Counted from the first letter of the stretch, positions 7,547-16,767 are shown. The stretch: 39,605 nt of DNA from Zetaproteobacteria bacterium (GCA_002753275.1 PEAA01000017.1:1-39605); one strand, 5' to 3'. Numbers and translations are program-made. The notes: a model not told the origin generated them from the sequence alone.

Positions 7547-8164
7547 ATGCTGCACATTGTTCGTCATGCGCTTCAGTTGTACCCTGATGCCGTTGCAGAG
7601 CAGGAGCAATGCGTTGCTCAAATTGTTGCAGGAACTGCGGGTTCCACCCTTATTCTGACGGAACATCCACCTGTCTTTACCATTGGGACATCTGGAAAGA
7701 TGGGCGATGTGAAGTCTCGGATTGTTGATGGTGACATGATTGAAGTCTATCCGACTGGGCGTGGTGGTGAGGTGACATACCATGGTCCGGGGCAATTGTT
7801 ATGTTATGTCGTCGCAGACTTGCGGCGTGATAAGAATTTGCATCAACATGTGTGGCGTTTAGAAGAGATGGTCATTGTGACGCTTCAGCATTTTGGGATT
7901 GTTGCTGCGCGCTCTTCGCGTGGTATTGGTGTCTGGGTCGATGGTTTGAAAATTGCAGCCGTGGGGGTTCGGTGCCGCAAGTGGGTGGCATTTCATGGTG
8001 TTTCGCTCAATATTTCTCCGAATTTGAAGCACTATCAAGGGATCGTTCCATGCGGGATGGCAGATGCGCCGGTGACCTCGATGGCGGCATTGGGACGAAC
8101 GGTTTTGCGCCGTGAGGTTGAGTCTGTTGTGCAAGATGCAGCAAGCCAACTGTTTGTTGTCTAA
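7547..8164 (+). CDS. lipB: Octanoyl-[acyl-carrier-protein]:protein N-octanoyltransferase
   Basis: Transfers octanoyl groups from ACP to lipoyl domains, the first step of endogenous lipoylation. The 205 residues contain RGGEVTYHGPGQ (72-83), LKIAAVGVR with K135, and IVPCGMAD with C169. K135 and C169 have the same numbering as the E. coli LipB catalytic pair, which supports the ATG at 7547 rather than the TTG one codon earlier. AAAGAG lies upstream. The partner LipA is not in the window. Confidence 0.95.
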   Translation: MLHIVRHALQLYPDAVAEQEQCVAQIVAGTAGSTLILTEHPPVFTIGTSGKMGDVKSRIVDGDMIEVYPTGRGGEVTYHGPGQLLCYVVADLRRDKNLHQHVWRLEEMVIVTLQHFGIVAARSSRGIGVWVDGLKIAAVGVRCRKWVAFHGVSLNISPNLKHYQGIVPCGMADAPVTSMAALGRTVLRREVESVVQDAASQLFVV

Positions 8165-8277
8165 GTGTGGATGGGCATCGATTCTCAGGTATATGATGCA
8201 ACAACGCGATGGCATTAAAAACATTACAAAAAACAATGGTGCTTTCTGTTGCTCATATTTCCATGTAGGCTTGCCAC

Positions 8278-8340
8278 ATGTCTGAGAAAAAAACTTTCCA
8301 ACTATTTGTAGGGCTGAGTGTGGGCGCGTGGGTATGGTAG
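8278..8340 (+). other. 20-codon ORF overlapping the pssA start
   Basis: ATG at 8278 opens a 20-residue frame with a short polar start and a hydrophobic remainder (LFVGLSVGAWVW), ending at TAG 8338-8340, which overlaps the likely pssA ATG at 8334. AGG lies nine bases upstream. It could be a leader peptide that couples translation to pssA, a small membrane peptide, or chance. I have no homology support. Confidence 0.2.
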
Positions 8341-9116
8341 AGTCATCCCCGAATAAGCGCTTGGGTATTCGTCGTGGTATTTATGTGCTGCCAAGCCTTT
8401 TTACGACGATGGGGCTTTTTGCTGGCTTTTATTCGATCATCGCAGCTATTCAAGGGCTTTTTATTATGGCCTCATGGGCGATTGTGGCTGCGGCGATTTT
8501 TGATGCGCTGGATGGTCGCGTTGCAAGATTGCTGAATGCCTCGACCGACTTTGGTGCTGAGTATGATTCGCTTTGTGATATTGTTTCGTTTGGATTGGCT
8601 CCGGCTATTTTGGTTTATTTGTGGGTTTTGGCCCCTTTTCATCAATACGGTTGGTTGGCTGCGTTTATGTTTGTTGCTTGTGCAGCATTGCGCCTGGCGC
8701 GTTTTAATGTTCAAATTGATACTCAGGATAAACGCTATTTCCAAGGGTTGCCGACACCGGGTGCAGCCTTGTTGTTGGCGACGATGGTACTCTTTTTTGA
8801 GAAGATGCAATTGGAGCCAATTTCATGGTTGAGTATGACGATGGTGTTAATGTTGGCGTGGTTGATGGTGAGTCGGGTACGATTCTTTTCAGGAAAAGAC
8901 ATTGATCTTCGGCAGAGAAGACCGTTTCCATTGCTTTTTGGAATGTTGATCGGCCTTGCGCTGTTGGTTGCTGAAACATATAAAGTATTATTTTTTGTGA
9001 TGTTTGTTTATTGTGCGCATGGGCCTTTTTTGAGTGTGTGGCAATACCGACAACTGATGAGAGACCGGAGCTTGCGTCGAAAGTCGAATGTTAATGATGA
9101 TGCCCATGGCGCGTGA
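8334..9116 (+). CDS. pssA: CDP-diacylglycerol--serine O-phosphatidyltransferase
   Basis: Makes phosphatidylserine from CDP-diacylglycerol and serine, the precursor of phosphatidylethanolamine. It is an integral membrane protein of the CDP-alcohol phosphotransferase family: D57, D60-G61, A64-R65, G74, D78 and D82 reproduce the full D-x2-DG-x2-AR-x8-G-x3-D-x3-D motif. About six hydrophobic segments cover the 260 residues. This is the Bacillus-type/membrane PssA, not the soluble phospholipase-D-type enzyme of E. coli. GTG at 8328 is an alternative start. A psd gene, often found beside it, is not adjacent here; leuA follows after 21 bases, a pairing seen in several proteobacterial groups. Confidence 0.95.
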   Translation: MVESSPNKRLGIRRGIYVLPSLFTTMGLFAGFYSIIAAIQGLFIMASWAIVAAAIFDALDGRVARLLNASTDFGAEYDSLCDIVSFGLAPAILVYLWVLAPFHQYGWLAAFMFVACAALRLARFNVQIDTQDKRYFQGLPTPGAALLLATMVLFFEKMQLEPISWLSMTMVLMLAWLMVSRVRFFSGKDIDLRQRRPFPLLFGMLIGLALLVAETYKVLFFVMFVYCAHGPFLSVWQYRQLMRDRSLRRKSNVNDDAHGA

Positions 9117-9137
9117 TGGTGAATTGAGGAAGGTTGT

Positions 9138-10682
9138 ATGACAGATCGTTTGTATATATTTGACACGACACTTCGTGATGGTGAGCAGTCTCCTGGCTGT
9201 TCTATGAATTTGGAAGAGAAGGTTCGTATTGCAAAAGCCTTGTCATTGTTGGGTGTGGATGTCATTGAAGCAGGTTTCCCTGTTGCATCAGTAGGCGATT
9301 TTGAGTCTGTTTTTCGCATCGCATCTGAAGTTGACCGTGCGGTGATCGCGGGGCTTGCTCGTGCCCATGCCCAGGATATCACGCGTGCAGCGGAGGCTGT
9401 GAAACCCGCTGGCGATCGTGCGCGGATACACACTTTTATTGCGACGAGCCCCATACATATGGAAGCGAAATTGCGTATGGCCCCCGATGATGTGGTAAAA
9501 CGGGCTGTTGATTCGGTGAAATTGGCGCGCTCATTGGTGCCGCAGGTTGAGTTTTCTGCGGAAGATGCGGGCCGTTCTGATATGGATTTTTTGTGTCGTA
9601 TCGTTGAAGCGACCATTGCTGCCGGTGCGCGTGTGATTAATATTCCAGATACCGTGGGATACATGACTCCTGATGAGTTTGGTGACCGAATTTCTCAGCT
9701 GTTGAATCGCGTTCCCAATGCGGATCAAGCGATTTTTTCGGTGCATTGTCACAATGATTTGGGCCTTGCTGTTGCCAATTCATTGAGTGCAATTGAGCAT
9801 GGGGCTAGGCAGGTCGAGTGTACGATTAATGGATTGGGCGAGCGCGCTGGCAATGCTGCGATGGAAGAGATCGTGATGATTTTGCGCACACGGTCGGATC
9901 GTTATGATATTGAAACGGGTATCGACACCACAAAACTGGTGCCAACATCAAAGATGGTTTCCCAAATTACGGGAATGCCTGTGCAACCCAATAAAGCGAT
10001 TGTAGGTGCCAATGCCTTTGCGCATGAGTCAGGGATTCATCAAGATGGGGTTTTGAAGCATAAAAAGACCTATGAGATTATGACCCCTGAATCGGTGGGT
10101 TGGACGACCAATCGCATGATTTTAGGCAAACATTCAGGCCGTGCAGCACTTAGTGCCCGTTATGACGAGCTGGGTGTGACCGTTTCGGAAGAACAGATGC
10201 CGGCCATTTTTGAGCGTTTTAAACATTTGGCGGATAAGAAAAAAGAGGTGTTTGACGAAGATCTGATTTCGATCTTGTCAGGTGATGGTGATGTGAACGA
10301 AGAGTCGATTAAATTGGTCAATTTGCATGTCTCCTCTGGTATGCAAGAGCAACCGATTGCCAAGGTTTCTCTCGAAATTGATGGTGCTGTTCATGATGCA
10401 TCATGTGTTGGCGATGGCCCAGTCGATGCGGCATTTAATGCGATTAAGTCATTGCTTGATACTGATAGCCGATTGCTTCTTTATTCTGTTAATGCGATCA
10501 CATCGGGTACGGATGCGCAAGGGGAAGTGACCGTCCGTATTCAAGAGGGCGAGCGTATTATTAATGGTCAAGGAGCCGATACCGATATTGTAGTTGCCTC
10601 GGCTTTGGCGCTTATTAATGCTATGAATAAATTGCCGAATGTTCATGCGCGTGAGTTGCATGCGCAGTATTCAGCGGTATAG
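9138..10682 (+). CDS. leuA: 2-isopropylmalate synthase
   Basis: Condenses acetyl-CoA with 2-oxoisovalerate, the first committed step of leucine synthesis. The 514 residues start with the aldolase-like barrel, with RDGEQSPG at 13-20 and the metal-binding HCH at 203-205 before NDLG. The C-terminal part (about 390-510) is the regulatory domain where leucine binds, including GDGPVDAAF. Length matches the bacterial short LeuA type. It sits 21 bases after pssA. No leader-peptide attenuator is visible, so expression probably follows pssA. Confidence 0.97.
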   Translation: MTDRLYIFDTTLRDGEQSPGCSMNLEEKVRIAKALSLLGVDVIEAGFPVASVGDFESVFRIASEVDRAVIAGLARAHAQDITRAAEAVKPAGDRARIHTFIATSPIHMEAKLRMAPDDVVKRAVDSVKLARSLVPQVEFSAEDAGRSDMDFLCRIVEATIAAGARVINIPDTVGYMTPDEFGDRISQLLNRVPNADQAIFSVHCHNDLGLAVANSLSAIEHGARQVECTINGLGERAGNAAMEEIVMILRTRSDRYDIETGIDTTKLVPTSKMVSQITGMPVQPNKAIVGANAFAHESGIHQDGVLKHKKTYEIMTPESVGWTTNRMILGKHSGRAALSARYDELGVTVSEEQMPAIFERFKHLADKKKEVFDEDLISILSGDGDVNEESIKLVNLHVSSGMQEQPIAKVSLEIDGAVHDASCVGDGPVDAAFNAIKSLLDTDSRLLLYSVNAITSGTDAQGEVTVRIQEGERIINGQGADTDIVVASALALINAMNKLPNVHARELHAQYSAV

Positions 10683-10697
10683 AGGGGTATTTTTGGC

Positions 10698-11426
10698 ATG
10701 ACAGTCTTGCTGTGGTCGTTGGTTGGAGTTGTTGCCATTGCATTAATTATTCTCTTTTTCATGACCTCGAAAGGGGGCGAGCAGGGTGGATTGAGTGAAG
10801 CGGAGTTACTGCAAAAAGAGGCGCTTCAGAATGCGTTAAGTCAGCTCGATTATTCTATTCGCAATATGTATCAGGCGATTACCACAACCAATAAAATTAG
10901 TGCGATTGAGGCCTCGATTCAAGCCGCTGAATTTGTAAAAAAGGTCGATGTTGATGGGCTTTTTACCGATAAGATGAATGATCGTATTGCTTATTGTAAT
11001 GAAGAGTTGTTTGATACATATACCTTGCATGCCAAGCAGTATGTGAGTGTGCGATTAGAGCGAGCACGAAGCTTTGAGATGCCACAAGATAAAATTAAAG
11101 CCGCCGCGCAAGCAATGGAGTTTGTGCGGGCTCAGATGGCTGCGGGTCAAGGTGATCAACAAGTGCTCACAAATTTAGATACCCGATTGCAGGATTATAT
11201 TGAGCGAATGAGTTTGGCAACAGAACATATGATTCAAGGTAATGAGTATGAAAAAGAGAAGCATTTAAGTGCAGCTGCTGCCGAATTTTCAAAAGTGTTG
11301 GATATTTTTCAAAAAGATCAAATCAATAACTACATGATGCAATCTGAGATGAAAATTATGGAAGATAAAGTGCGTAACTTTGACGCTTTTGCATATCAGC
11401 AACGCAAGCAGCGTCAGCAATTATAA
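10698..11426 (+). CDS. Unknown single-pass membrane protein, mainly alpha-helical
   Basis: A 242-residue protein with one N-terminal membrane segment (about residues 4-22) followed by a short glycine-rich hinge and a long, charged, helix-forming region. No cysteine or metal motif stands out, and the topology predicts a small cytoplasmic tail with the bulk in the periplasm, or the reverse. I do not recognise a family. It starts 15 bases after leuA and ends 35 bases before carA, so it is embedded in a run of biosynthetic genes. Codon and base use look like the neighbours. Confidence 0.75.
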   Translation: MTVLLWSLVGVVAIALIILFFMTSKGGEQGGLSEAELLQKEALQNALSQLDYSIRNMYQAITTTNKISAIEASIQAAEFVKKVDVDGLFTDKMNDRIAYCNEELFDTYTLHAKQYVSVRLERARSFEMPQDKIKAAAQAMEFVRAQMAAGQGDQQVLTNLDTRLQDYIERMSLATEHMIQGNEYEKEKHLSAAAAEFSKVLDIFQKDQINNYMMQSEMKIMEDKVRNFDAFAYQQRKQRQQL

Positions 11427-11461
11427 CAGTTCAATTGATTCTTTGTAGCGAGGCATAGATA

Positions 11462-12595
11462 GTGAATAATCAGGCATTCTTGGTTCTAGAAGATGGGCGT
11501 ATATTTAAGGGCAAGGCATTGGGGGCGATCGGTCACACCGTCGGTGAAGTCTGTTTTAATACATCGCTTACAGGATATCAGGAGATCTTAACGGACCCCT
11601 CCTATACGGATCAGATGATTACTTTTACCTATCCTCATATTGGCAATGTCGGTGTTAATGCGGCAGATGCGGAGTCGGCAAAAATCTCTGTTCGAGGTTG
11701 TATTGTGCGCAAGCCTGCCCGTATATCTTCCAATTATCGTTCAGAGATCGATTTTGAAACATGGTTAAAAACCAATGAGGTGGTGGGGATTTCGGAGATT
11801 GATACGCGGGCATTAACACGACACTTGCGTGATCATGGTGCACAGAAGGGCGCCATTGTTTCCGATGCGACCTCGCAAGAAGAGGCGTTGGCGATGGCCA
11901 AATCATGGTGCGGCCTTGAGGGGCGCGACCTCGTTGGTGAAGTGAGCACCTCTGAGATTTCATCTTGGCAGCAGGGCAGTTATGATCTCATGGCGACACA
12001 GTTTCAATCGTCTGAAAAACAGGCTCATGTGGTGGCGTTTGATTTTGGTTGCAAACGCAATATTTTCCGTAAGTTGGCTGATCGCGGTTTGAATGTTTCC
12101 ATTGTTCCAGCACAAACCACGGCCGCTGAAATCTTGGCAATGAATCCTGATGGAATCTTTTTATCCAATGGGCCTGGTGATCCTTCAGCGGTGATGTATG
12201 CGGTTGAGACTATTCGCGAACTTTGTCAATCCGATGTGCCTATTTTTGGCATTTGTATGGGGCACCAGTTACTTAGCCAGGCACTTGGGTTAAAGACTTT
12301 CAAATTGAAGTTTGGGCACCGAGGTGGCAACCATCCTGTTCGTGATGATACGACGGGGAAGGTTGAAATTACCAGTCAGAACCATGGCTTTGCGGTAATG
12401 GATGATGCGATTCCTGACGATGTTGAAGTGACGCATCGTTCGCTTTTTGATGGCACAGTCGAAGGGTTGCGCGTGAAAGATCGGGCGATTTTTTCTGTGC
12501 AGTACCATCCTGAGGCGAGCCCTGGCCCACATGATGCGGATTATCTGTTTGATCGTTTTGCTACGGCGATTCGTGAGCGGCAACAGTCGCTTTAA
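11462..12595 (+). CDS. carA: Carbamoyl-phosphate synthase small subunit (glutaminase)
   Basis: Hydrolyses glutamine and passes ammonia to CarB for carbamoyl-phosphate synthesis (arginine and pyrimidines). In 377 residues the N-terminal CPSase small-chain domain is followed by a class I glutamine amidotransferase domain with C265 in GICMGHQ, H349 and E351 in the HPEAS block: a complete triad. The start is GTG at 11462. carB does not follow; instead the stop codon overlaps the ATG of a zinc-ribbon membrane protein as TAATG, so carB must be elsewhere in the genome. Confidence 0.97.
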   Translation: MNNQAFLVLEDGRIFKGKALGAIGHTVGEVCFNTSLTGYQEILTDPSYTDQMITFTYPHIGNVGVNAADAESAKISVRGCIVRKPARISSNYRSEIDFETWLKTNEVVGISEIDTRALTRHLRDHGAQKGAIVSDATSQEEALAMAKSWCGLEGRDLVGEVSTSEISSWQQGSYDLMATQFQSSEKQAHVVAFDFGCKRNIFRKLADRGLNVSIVPAQTTAAEILAMNPDGIFLSNGPGDPSAVMYAVETIRELCQSDVPIFGICMGHQLLSQALGLKTFKLKFGHRGGNHPVRDDTTGKVEITSQNHGFAVMDDAIPDDVEVTHRSLFDGTVEGLRVKDRAIFSVQYHPEASPGPHDADYLFDRFATAIRERQQSL

Positions 12596-12870
12596 TGGCG
12601 TTGATGAACTGCCCCGAATGTGGGGCGATGGTCTCGGATCTGGCGCGCCGTTGCCCCCATTGCGGTTTGTCCGTGCGTGATTATGTGACTATTGAGCAGA
12701 AAGTCAGCGGCATTCAAAAACAGATATGGACGGCGTTTGCCCTGTTTGTATTGGTTCTGTTCATGTTTGTGATTATCAAGCATGTGGTTATTTTGGCTGC
12801 GGTTGTGGCGATTGGATGGTTTCTTTTTTCACGATTGAAGCTTTGGCGGCATTTAACAACGCGCGAGTAG
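12595..12870 (+). CDS. Small zinc-ribbon membrane protein
   Basis: A 91-residue protein. The N-terminus is a zinc ribbon with C6-x2-C9 and C20-x2-C23 (CPECG and CPHCG), followed by two membrane segments at about 44-61 and 63-79. It overlaps the carA stop by one base (TAATG), so translation is coupled, and it ends three bases before the ElyC-like gene. Proteins of this architecture are widespread and mostly uncharacterised; no function is inferred. Confidence 0.8.
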   Translation: MALMNCPECGAMVSDLARRCPHCGLSVRDYVTIEQKVSGIQKQIWTAFALFVLVLFMFVIIKHVVILAAVVAIGWFLFSRLKLWRHLTTRE

Positions 12871-12873
12871 TCG

Positions 12874-13662
12874 ATGTTGATTCTCACTAAAGCTGTCGGC
12901 CTCTTATTATTGCCTCCAGGGATTTTGATTGTATCGATGGTTGTTGGTCTCTTTTTTTACCGACATCGGCTTGGCAAAGGACTGCTTTATTTATCAATTT
13001 TATTTTTATGGTTCTTGTCTATAGAGCCTGTCAAAGACGCGCTTATTCAACCCCTGGAAGCGCGATTTTCTCCCATTGGTTTGCAAATTCCAGCCAGTGT
13101 CGATGGGCGTGAGGATCTGGTTGTTCTCTTGGGCGGTGGCGTTTATGCGCAGGCTCCTGAGTATGGCGGCGTACTTGATCATTTGCATTCTCAGGCGTTG
13201 CTGCGCACCATCTATGCTGCTGATCTGGCATTGAAGAACCATCTGAATGTGATTGCTACTGGTGGCTCTCCCTTGGATAGTACGCAAGAGCCTGAGGGGT
13301 TGGTGATGCGCCGTTGGTTAATGCGTTTGGGATTGGATGGTGCGCATGTGCAGGCGGAAACTTCTTCCAATACAACATGGGATAATGCGTGCAATACCAA
13401 ACAGTTATTGCTTAATAAGGGCGTTGATTTGCAGTCGGTGCGCGTGGTGATTGTGACTTCGGCAACACACATGGTGCGTGCAGTTTGGTCATTTGAACAG
13501 CAGGGACTGCAAGTTTTGGCAGCGCCCTGTGACTACTTGGTTGAAAAGAATATCTATACCCCGTTAAGTTATCTCCCCGATGCGGATGTATTGGCCGATG
13601 TGAGTCGTGCCCTGCATGAGCGTATTGGCCAATGGTGGTATCAATGGCGTTATGGAGCCTGA
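12874..13662 (+). CDS. ElyC/SanA/YdcF family protein (DUF218)
   Basis: A 262-residue protein with two N-terminal membrane segments (about 5-27 and 34-52) followed by a DUF218 domain: LVVLLGGGVY begins the first strand, ATGGSPLD and SSNTTWDNA follow, and VTSATHMVRA forms the later conserved block. The two-segment form resembles ElyC, which affects peptidoglycan precursor and envelope homeostasis in E. coli; the assignment is to the family, not to that exact role. It ends ten bases before coaX, which is read towards it. Confidence 0.85.
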   Translation: MLILTKAVGLLLLPPGILIVSMVVGLFFYRHRLGKGLLYLSILFLWFLSIEPVKDALIQPLEARFSPIGLQIPASVDGREDLVVLLGGGVYAQAPEYGGVLDHLHSQALLRTIYAADLALKNHLNVIATGGSPLDSTQEPEGLVMRRWLMRLGLDGAHVQAETSSNTTWDNACNTKQLLLNKGVDLQSVRVVIVTSATHMVRAVWSFEQQGLQVLAAPCDYLVEKNIYTPLSYLPDADVLADVSRALHERIGQWWYQWRYGA

Positions 13663-13671
13663 GAGTGTTGT

Positions 13672-14460
13672 CTATTCAGCGTTGGTAAAATGCCGCATTG
13701 CGAGTGTATGAAGCCCTTCCAGTGTTAAGTGGGCGATATGTGCTGTGATGTTATGTAGTTCCGATAAAATGGCATGACTCAACCCACCTGTAACAATGAT
13801 GGGAGCATTTTTGTACTCATCAAGTTGTTGTAGTCGTTTGATAACCCCATTGAGCCCATCGATACTTGACCAAAATATTCCCGATTGCATGCTGGATATG
13901 GTATCACGCCCAATCAGTGTTTCTGGTGGAGAGAGTGAAACTTCAGGGAGTTTTGCTGCACGCTGATAAAGTGCTTCAAGCGCAATTTGCATGCCAGGAA
14001 TGATCAAGCCGCCAGCGTAGTGACCTTGGGCGGAAACCAGATCAAAGGTGGTTGCGGTTCCGCAATCAAGAACAATCGCAGGAGCGCCAAAGCGTGTTTT
14101 GGCTGCAATTGCGTTGACAATTCGATCTGCGCCGACTTCGCGTGGATTTTTATAATCGACGGCCATGCCTGTTTTGACTTGGCTTGAGCCAACAAATGCG
14201 ACATCACATGTTAAAATGCGTTTGCAGGCATCGTGCAGTAATTCATCGAGGTGGGGAACAACACTGGCGATCATGACACCGTGGATCTTTTTGAGATCAA
14301 CAACAGTGTGGCGAATGAGCCCCTCAATTTTCCATGCCAACTCATCGGCAGTCATCGCCTGATTGCTTGAGATACGCCAATGTTGTTGTAAGAGATTGGA
14401 TTGAAATAGCCCTAGGACTATTTGAGTGTTTCCAACATCAATGACGAGAAAAGTTTTCAT
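13672..14460 (-). CDS. coaX: Type III pantothenate kinase
   Basis: Phosphorylates pantothenate, the first step of coenzyme A synthesis. The 262 residues show the ASKHA-fold phosphate-1 motif DVGNT at 8-12, the GADR block at 110-113 and DCGTATTFD at 132-140, all typical of CoaX. CoaX enzymes are not inhibited by CoA and usually need a monovalent cation. The ATG overlaps the birA stop as ATGA. The gene order nadC-birA-coaX groups three cofactor genes. Confidence 0.95.
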   Translation of the reverse strand: MKTFLVIDVGNTQIVLGLFQSNLLQQHWRISSNQAMTADELAWKIEGLIRHTVVDLKKIHGVMIASVVPHLDELLHDACKRILTCDVAFVGSSQVKTGMAVDYKNPREVGADRIVNAIAAKTRFGAPAIVLDCGTATTFDLVSAQGHYAGGLIIPGMQIALEALYQRAAKLPEVSLSPPETLIGRDTISSMQSGIFWSSIDGLNGVIKRLQQLDEYKNAPIIVTGGLSHAILSELHNITAHIAHLTLEGLHTLAMRHFTNAE

Positions 14461-15254
14461 AGGATCTCCACTTCACCGGCGATGATTCGTTCGATGGATG
14501 TTGTAGTTTGTAGAAGAAGCGCGCCATCCAGGTCAAGTCCGACAGCAATTCCATCAATATAGCCGCGTTCAGAATCATAAGCACGAATGCATCGGTGGCT
14601 CCCTGCATGGGCTTGCCACCATAATGTTTGTATCGGCCCAAACCCCTCTTGAAGCCATTGGTGATAATAATGCTCAAGCGATTCTATAATGCGACATGCT
14701 GCAATTGAAATATCGATAGGTGTTGTGGAGATTTCATTGAGTGCGATTGCTGTTGCTGAAATTTCATCGGGATATCCATGCGCTGGATGATGGATGTTGA
14801 TGCCGATTCCAACAATGATGGCATGTGGATAGTCCGCTGTTTGCGAACGCTCAACCAAAATGCCGGCGAGTTTTCGTTGATGGTATAAAATATCATTGGG
14901 CCATTTAATGGCGAGTAGAGGGGATAATTCAGGGAAAGCTTGTTGAATGGCAACGGCCACAATCAGTGGAATATTGCAGATATGCGGGGTTGTTTCGGGC
15001 GGGGTGAGCAAGATGCTCATGGTGAGAGTGCTGTTGTGATGGTTGTACCAACTTCGCCCAAGTCTGCCTCTCCCATGTTGTTGCGATTGGGCCACGATTA
15101 ACGCCCCTTCTCGATTGAAGATTGGGTTGTCGTGTTGTAACTGGCGCGCCCACTCGGAGTTGGTGGAGTCGATACAATTGAAGGTTAAGCAGGGTTGACC
15201 AAAATGTTTGCTTTGTAGATGGCTGCGAAAGGTGACCTCATTGAAAGGCTGCAT
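14457..15254 (-). CDS. birA: Biotin--[acetyl-CoA-carboxylase] ligase (no DNA-binding domain)
   Basis: Activates biotin as biotinyl-AMP and attaches it to the carboxyl carrier protein. The 265 residues contain GRGRLGRSW (61-69), which binds biotinyl-AMP, and KWPNDI (117-122), plus the C-terminal SH3-like domain. The N-terminal winged helix that lets E. coli BirA repress the bio operon is absent, so this one should be enzyme only. Two bases separate it from nadC; it overlaps coaX. Confidence 0.95.
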   Translation of the reverse strand: MQPFNEVTFRSHLQSKHFGQPCLTFNCIDSTNSEWARQLQHDNPIFNREGALIVAQSQQHGRGRLGRSWYNHHNSTLTMSILLTPPETTPHICNIPLIVAVAIQQAFPELSPLLAIKWPNDILYHQRKLAGILVERSQTADYPHAIIVGIGINIHHPAHGYPDEISATAIALNEISTTPIDISIAACRIIESLEHYYHQWLQEGFGPIQTLWWQAHAGSHRCIRAYDSERGYIDGIAVGLDLDGALLLQTTTSIERIIAGEVEIL

Positions 15255-15256
15255 GC

Positions 15257-16102
15257 TTATTGAACGCGCATGGAGAGATCGAGCGCAGGTGCTGAGTGGG
15301 TGATGTAGCCGATGGCAATACGATCAACGCCCGTTTCCGCATAGTCACGAAGATTGGCAAGGGTAATACCGCCGCTCGATTCGGTGATGATCGTTGAGGG
15401 AATCATTGCCCGTGCGGCGCGGGTTGTTGCAATGTCCATATTGTCTAATAAAATAATATCAGGGGCGGCGGCGACCGCTTCAGCGACTTCCTCCAAGGTT
15501 TCGCACTCAACTTCCACCCAGGTGTCAGGGTGCATTTTCGCGAGGGCGCGACAAGCTTCGATGGCAGTCGTGATTGAGCCTGCTGCAGCGATGTGATTCT
15601 CTTTGATTAACATGCCTGAGGCCAAGTCGTGACGATGGTTGTTGCCTCCACCATGTTGGACCGCGCGTTTTTCCAGGGCGCGCATGCCAGGCGCTGTTTT
15701 TCGTGTGTCGACAATGGTGCAGCCTGTGCCTTCTATCGCTTGAACATAACGATTGGTTTCGGTGGCGATGCCTGAGAGATGTTGCATGTAATTGAGGGCT
15801 GTTCGTTCGACGGAAAGCAGTTGTTGGAGAGGGCCTTCAAGGGTGCAAAGGGGTTCAAAAGGGGCAATGGCCTCACCATCGTCCTTGAACCATGTGGTGA
15901 TGAATGCGGGGTTGACCGTGTGAAATACGGCCTTGGCAACATCGATGCCAGAAAGAACGCCGTGGGCTTTACTGATAATGGTTGCACGGCCGATTTGGTT
16001 TGCCGGGATGGTGGCAATGGCGGTGAGATCCTGGTCATACGCATCTTCTTGTAGCGCCATGTGAATGTGTTGGAGGAGTTGAGGATTGATGGAGAGGATC
16101 AT
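15257..16102 (-). CDS. nadC: Nicotinate-nucleotide pyrophosphorylase (carboxylating)
   Basis: Quinolinate phosphoribosyltransferase: turns quinolinate and PRPP into nicotinate mononucleotide in de novo NAD synthesis. The 281-residue protein has DTRKTAPG (132-139) and GGGNNHR (151-157), the quinolinate/PRPP site, and the LLDNMD strand near 228. nadE, which acts later in the same pathway, lies elsewhere in this window (23199-24809). The start ATG at 16102 gives the usual N-terminus. Confidence 0.96.
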   Translation of the reverse strand: MILSINPQLLQHIHMALQEDAYDQDLTAIATIPANQIGRATIISKAHGVLSGIDVAKAVFHTVNPAFITTWFKDDGEAIAPFEPLCTLEGPLQQLLSVERTALNYMQHLSGIATETNRYVQAIEGTGCTIVDTRKTAPGMRALEKRAVQHGGGNNHRHDLASGMLIKENHIAAAGSITTAIEACRALAKMHPDTWVEVECETLEEVAEAVAAAPDIILLDNMDIATTRAARAMIPSTIITESSGGITLANLRDYAETGVDRIAIGYITHSAPALDLSMRVQ

Positions 16103-16124
16103 GCGAGAACTCTACGCTCCGATG

Positions 16125-16727
16125 TTAAAAATACCAAAAGAGAAGCGTGAATGATAAGGCCATGGCAGGAGATTTTCCAAGCGTAGGTATCAGTAAAAAA
16201 AGCGCAAAGGCAATCAATGGAACTGCAATAGGGAGCGCTGTTTCAATGTGATAAATCGAATTGGCCCAGAGATAAATTGCTGTGATAACGGCAGAAAATA
16301 GCCCCGCCAATAGATAAGGGGAGCGCATAAATAGCACAGAGAGTTGTACAAGAGGGAGGGCGAGGGTGATAGCAAGAGCGACTGCAAACCCTGCATTAGG
16401 CATCCATTGAAAGAGGGTTGCGGCGATTGCGAGCGCAAAGAGTTGTTGCAGCCACAGTTGCGCTTCACCATGGGTAATGGTGTGAAACAACCGTGTCCAT
16501 TTCAGTGGCAAGTAGGGCGTTATCGCAAAGAGAAGCAGGGTGATAAAGATGATGCGCGGGTTGTTGTAAATAGGCCACATCAAGATCCAGATATTGAGGA
16601 GTGGCAATATCGTTTGTCGAATACGCAGGTTGGGAATGTTTTTCGCATGCAGGATGTTGGTCATCCAGACGAGTTGAAGGATGCCAATGATCGATAATAG
16701 GGTGAGGGTGATATCGGTTGCACTCAT
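16125..16727 (-). CDS. Unknown multi-pass membrane protein
   Basis: A 200-residue, very hydrophobic protein with about six to seven predicted membrane segments and short loops. No charged catalytic motif is visible and I do not recognise a family. It ends 22 bases before nadC on the same strand and is probably the first gene of the run that continues with nadC-birA-coaX. The ribosome binding site before the ATG at 16727 is weak. Confidence 0.7.
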   Translation of the reverse strand: MSATDITLTLLSIIGILQLVWMTNILHAKNIPNLRIRQTILPLLNIWILMWPIYNNPRIIFITLLLFAITPYLPLKWTRLFHTITHGEAQLWLQQLFALAIAATLFQWMPNAGFAVALAITLALPLVQLSVLFMRSPYLLAGLFSAVITAIYLWANSIYHIETALPIAVPLIAFALFLLIPTLGKSPAMALSFTLLFWYF

Positions 16728-16767
16728 GTGAAAAGTCTAAAGCGGCAGCCATAGAAACAGAAGATAT

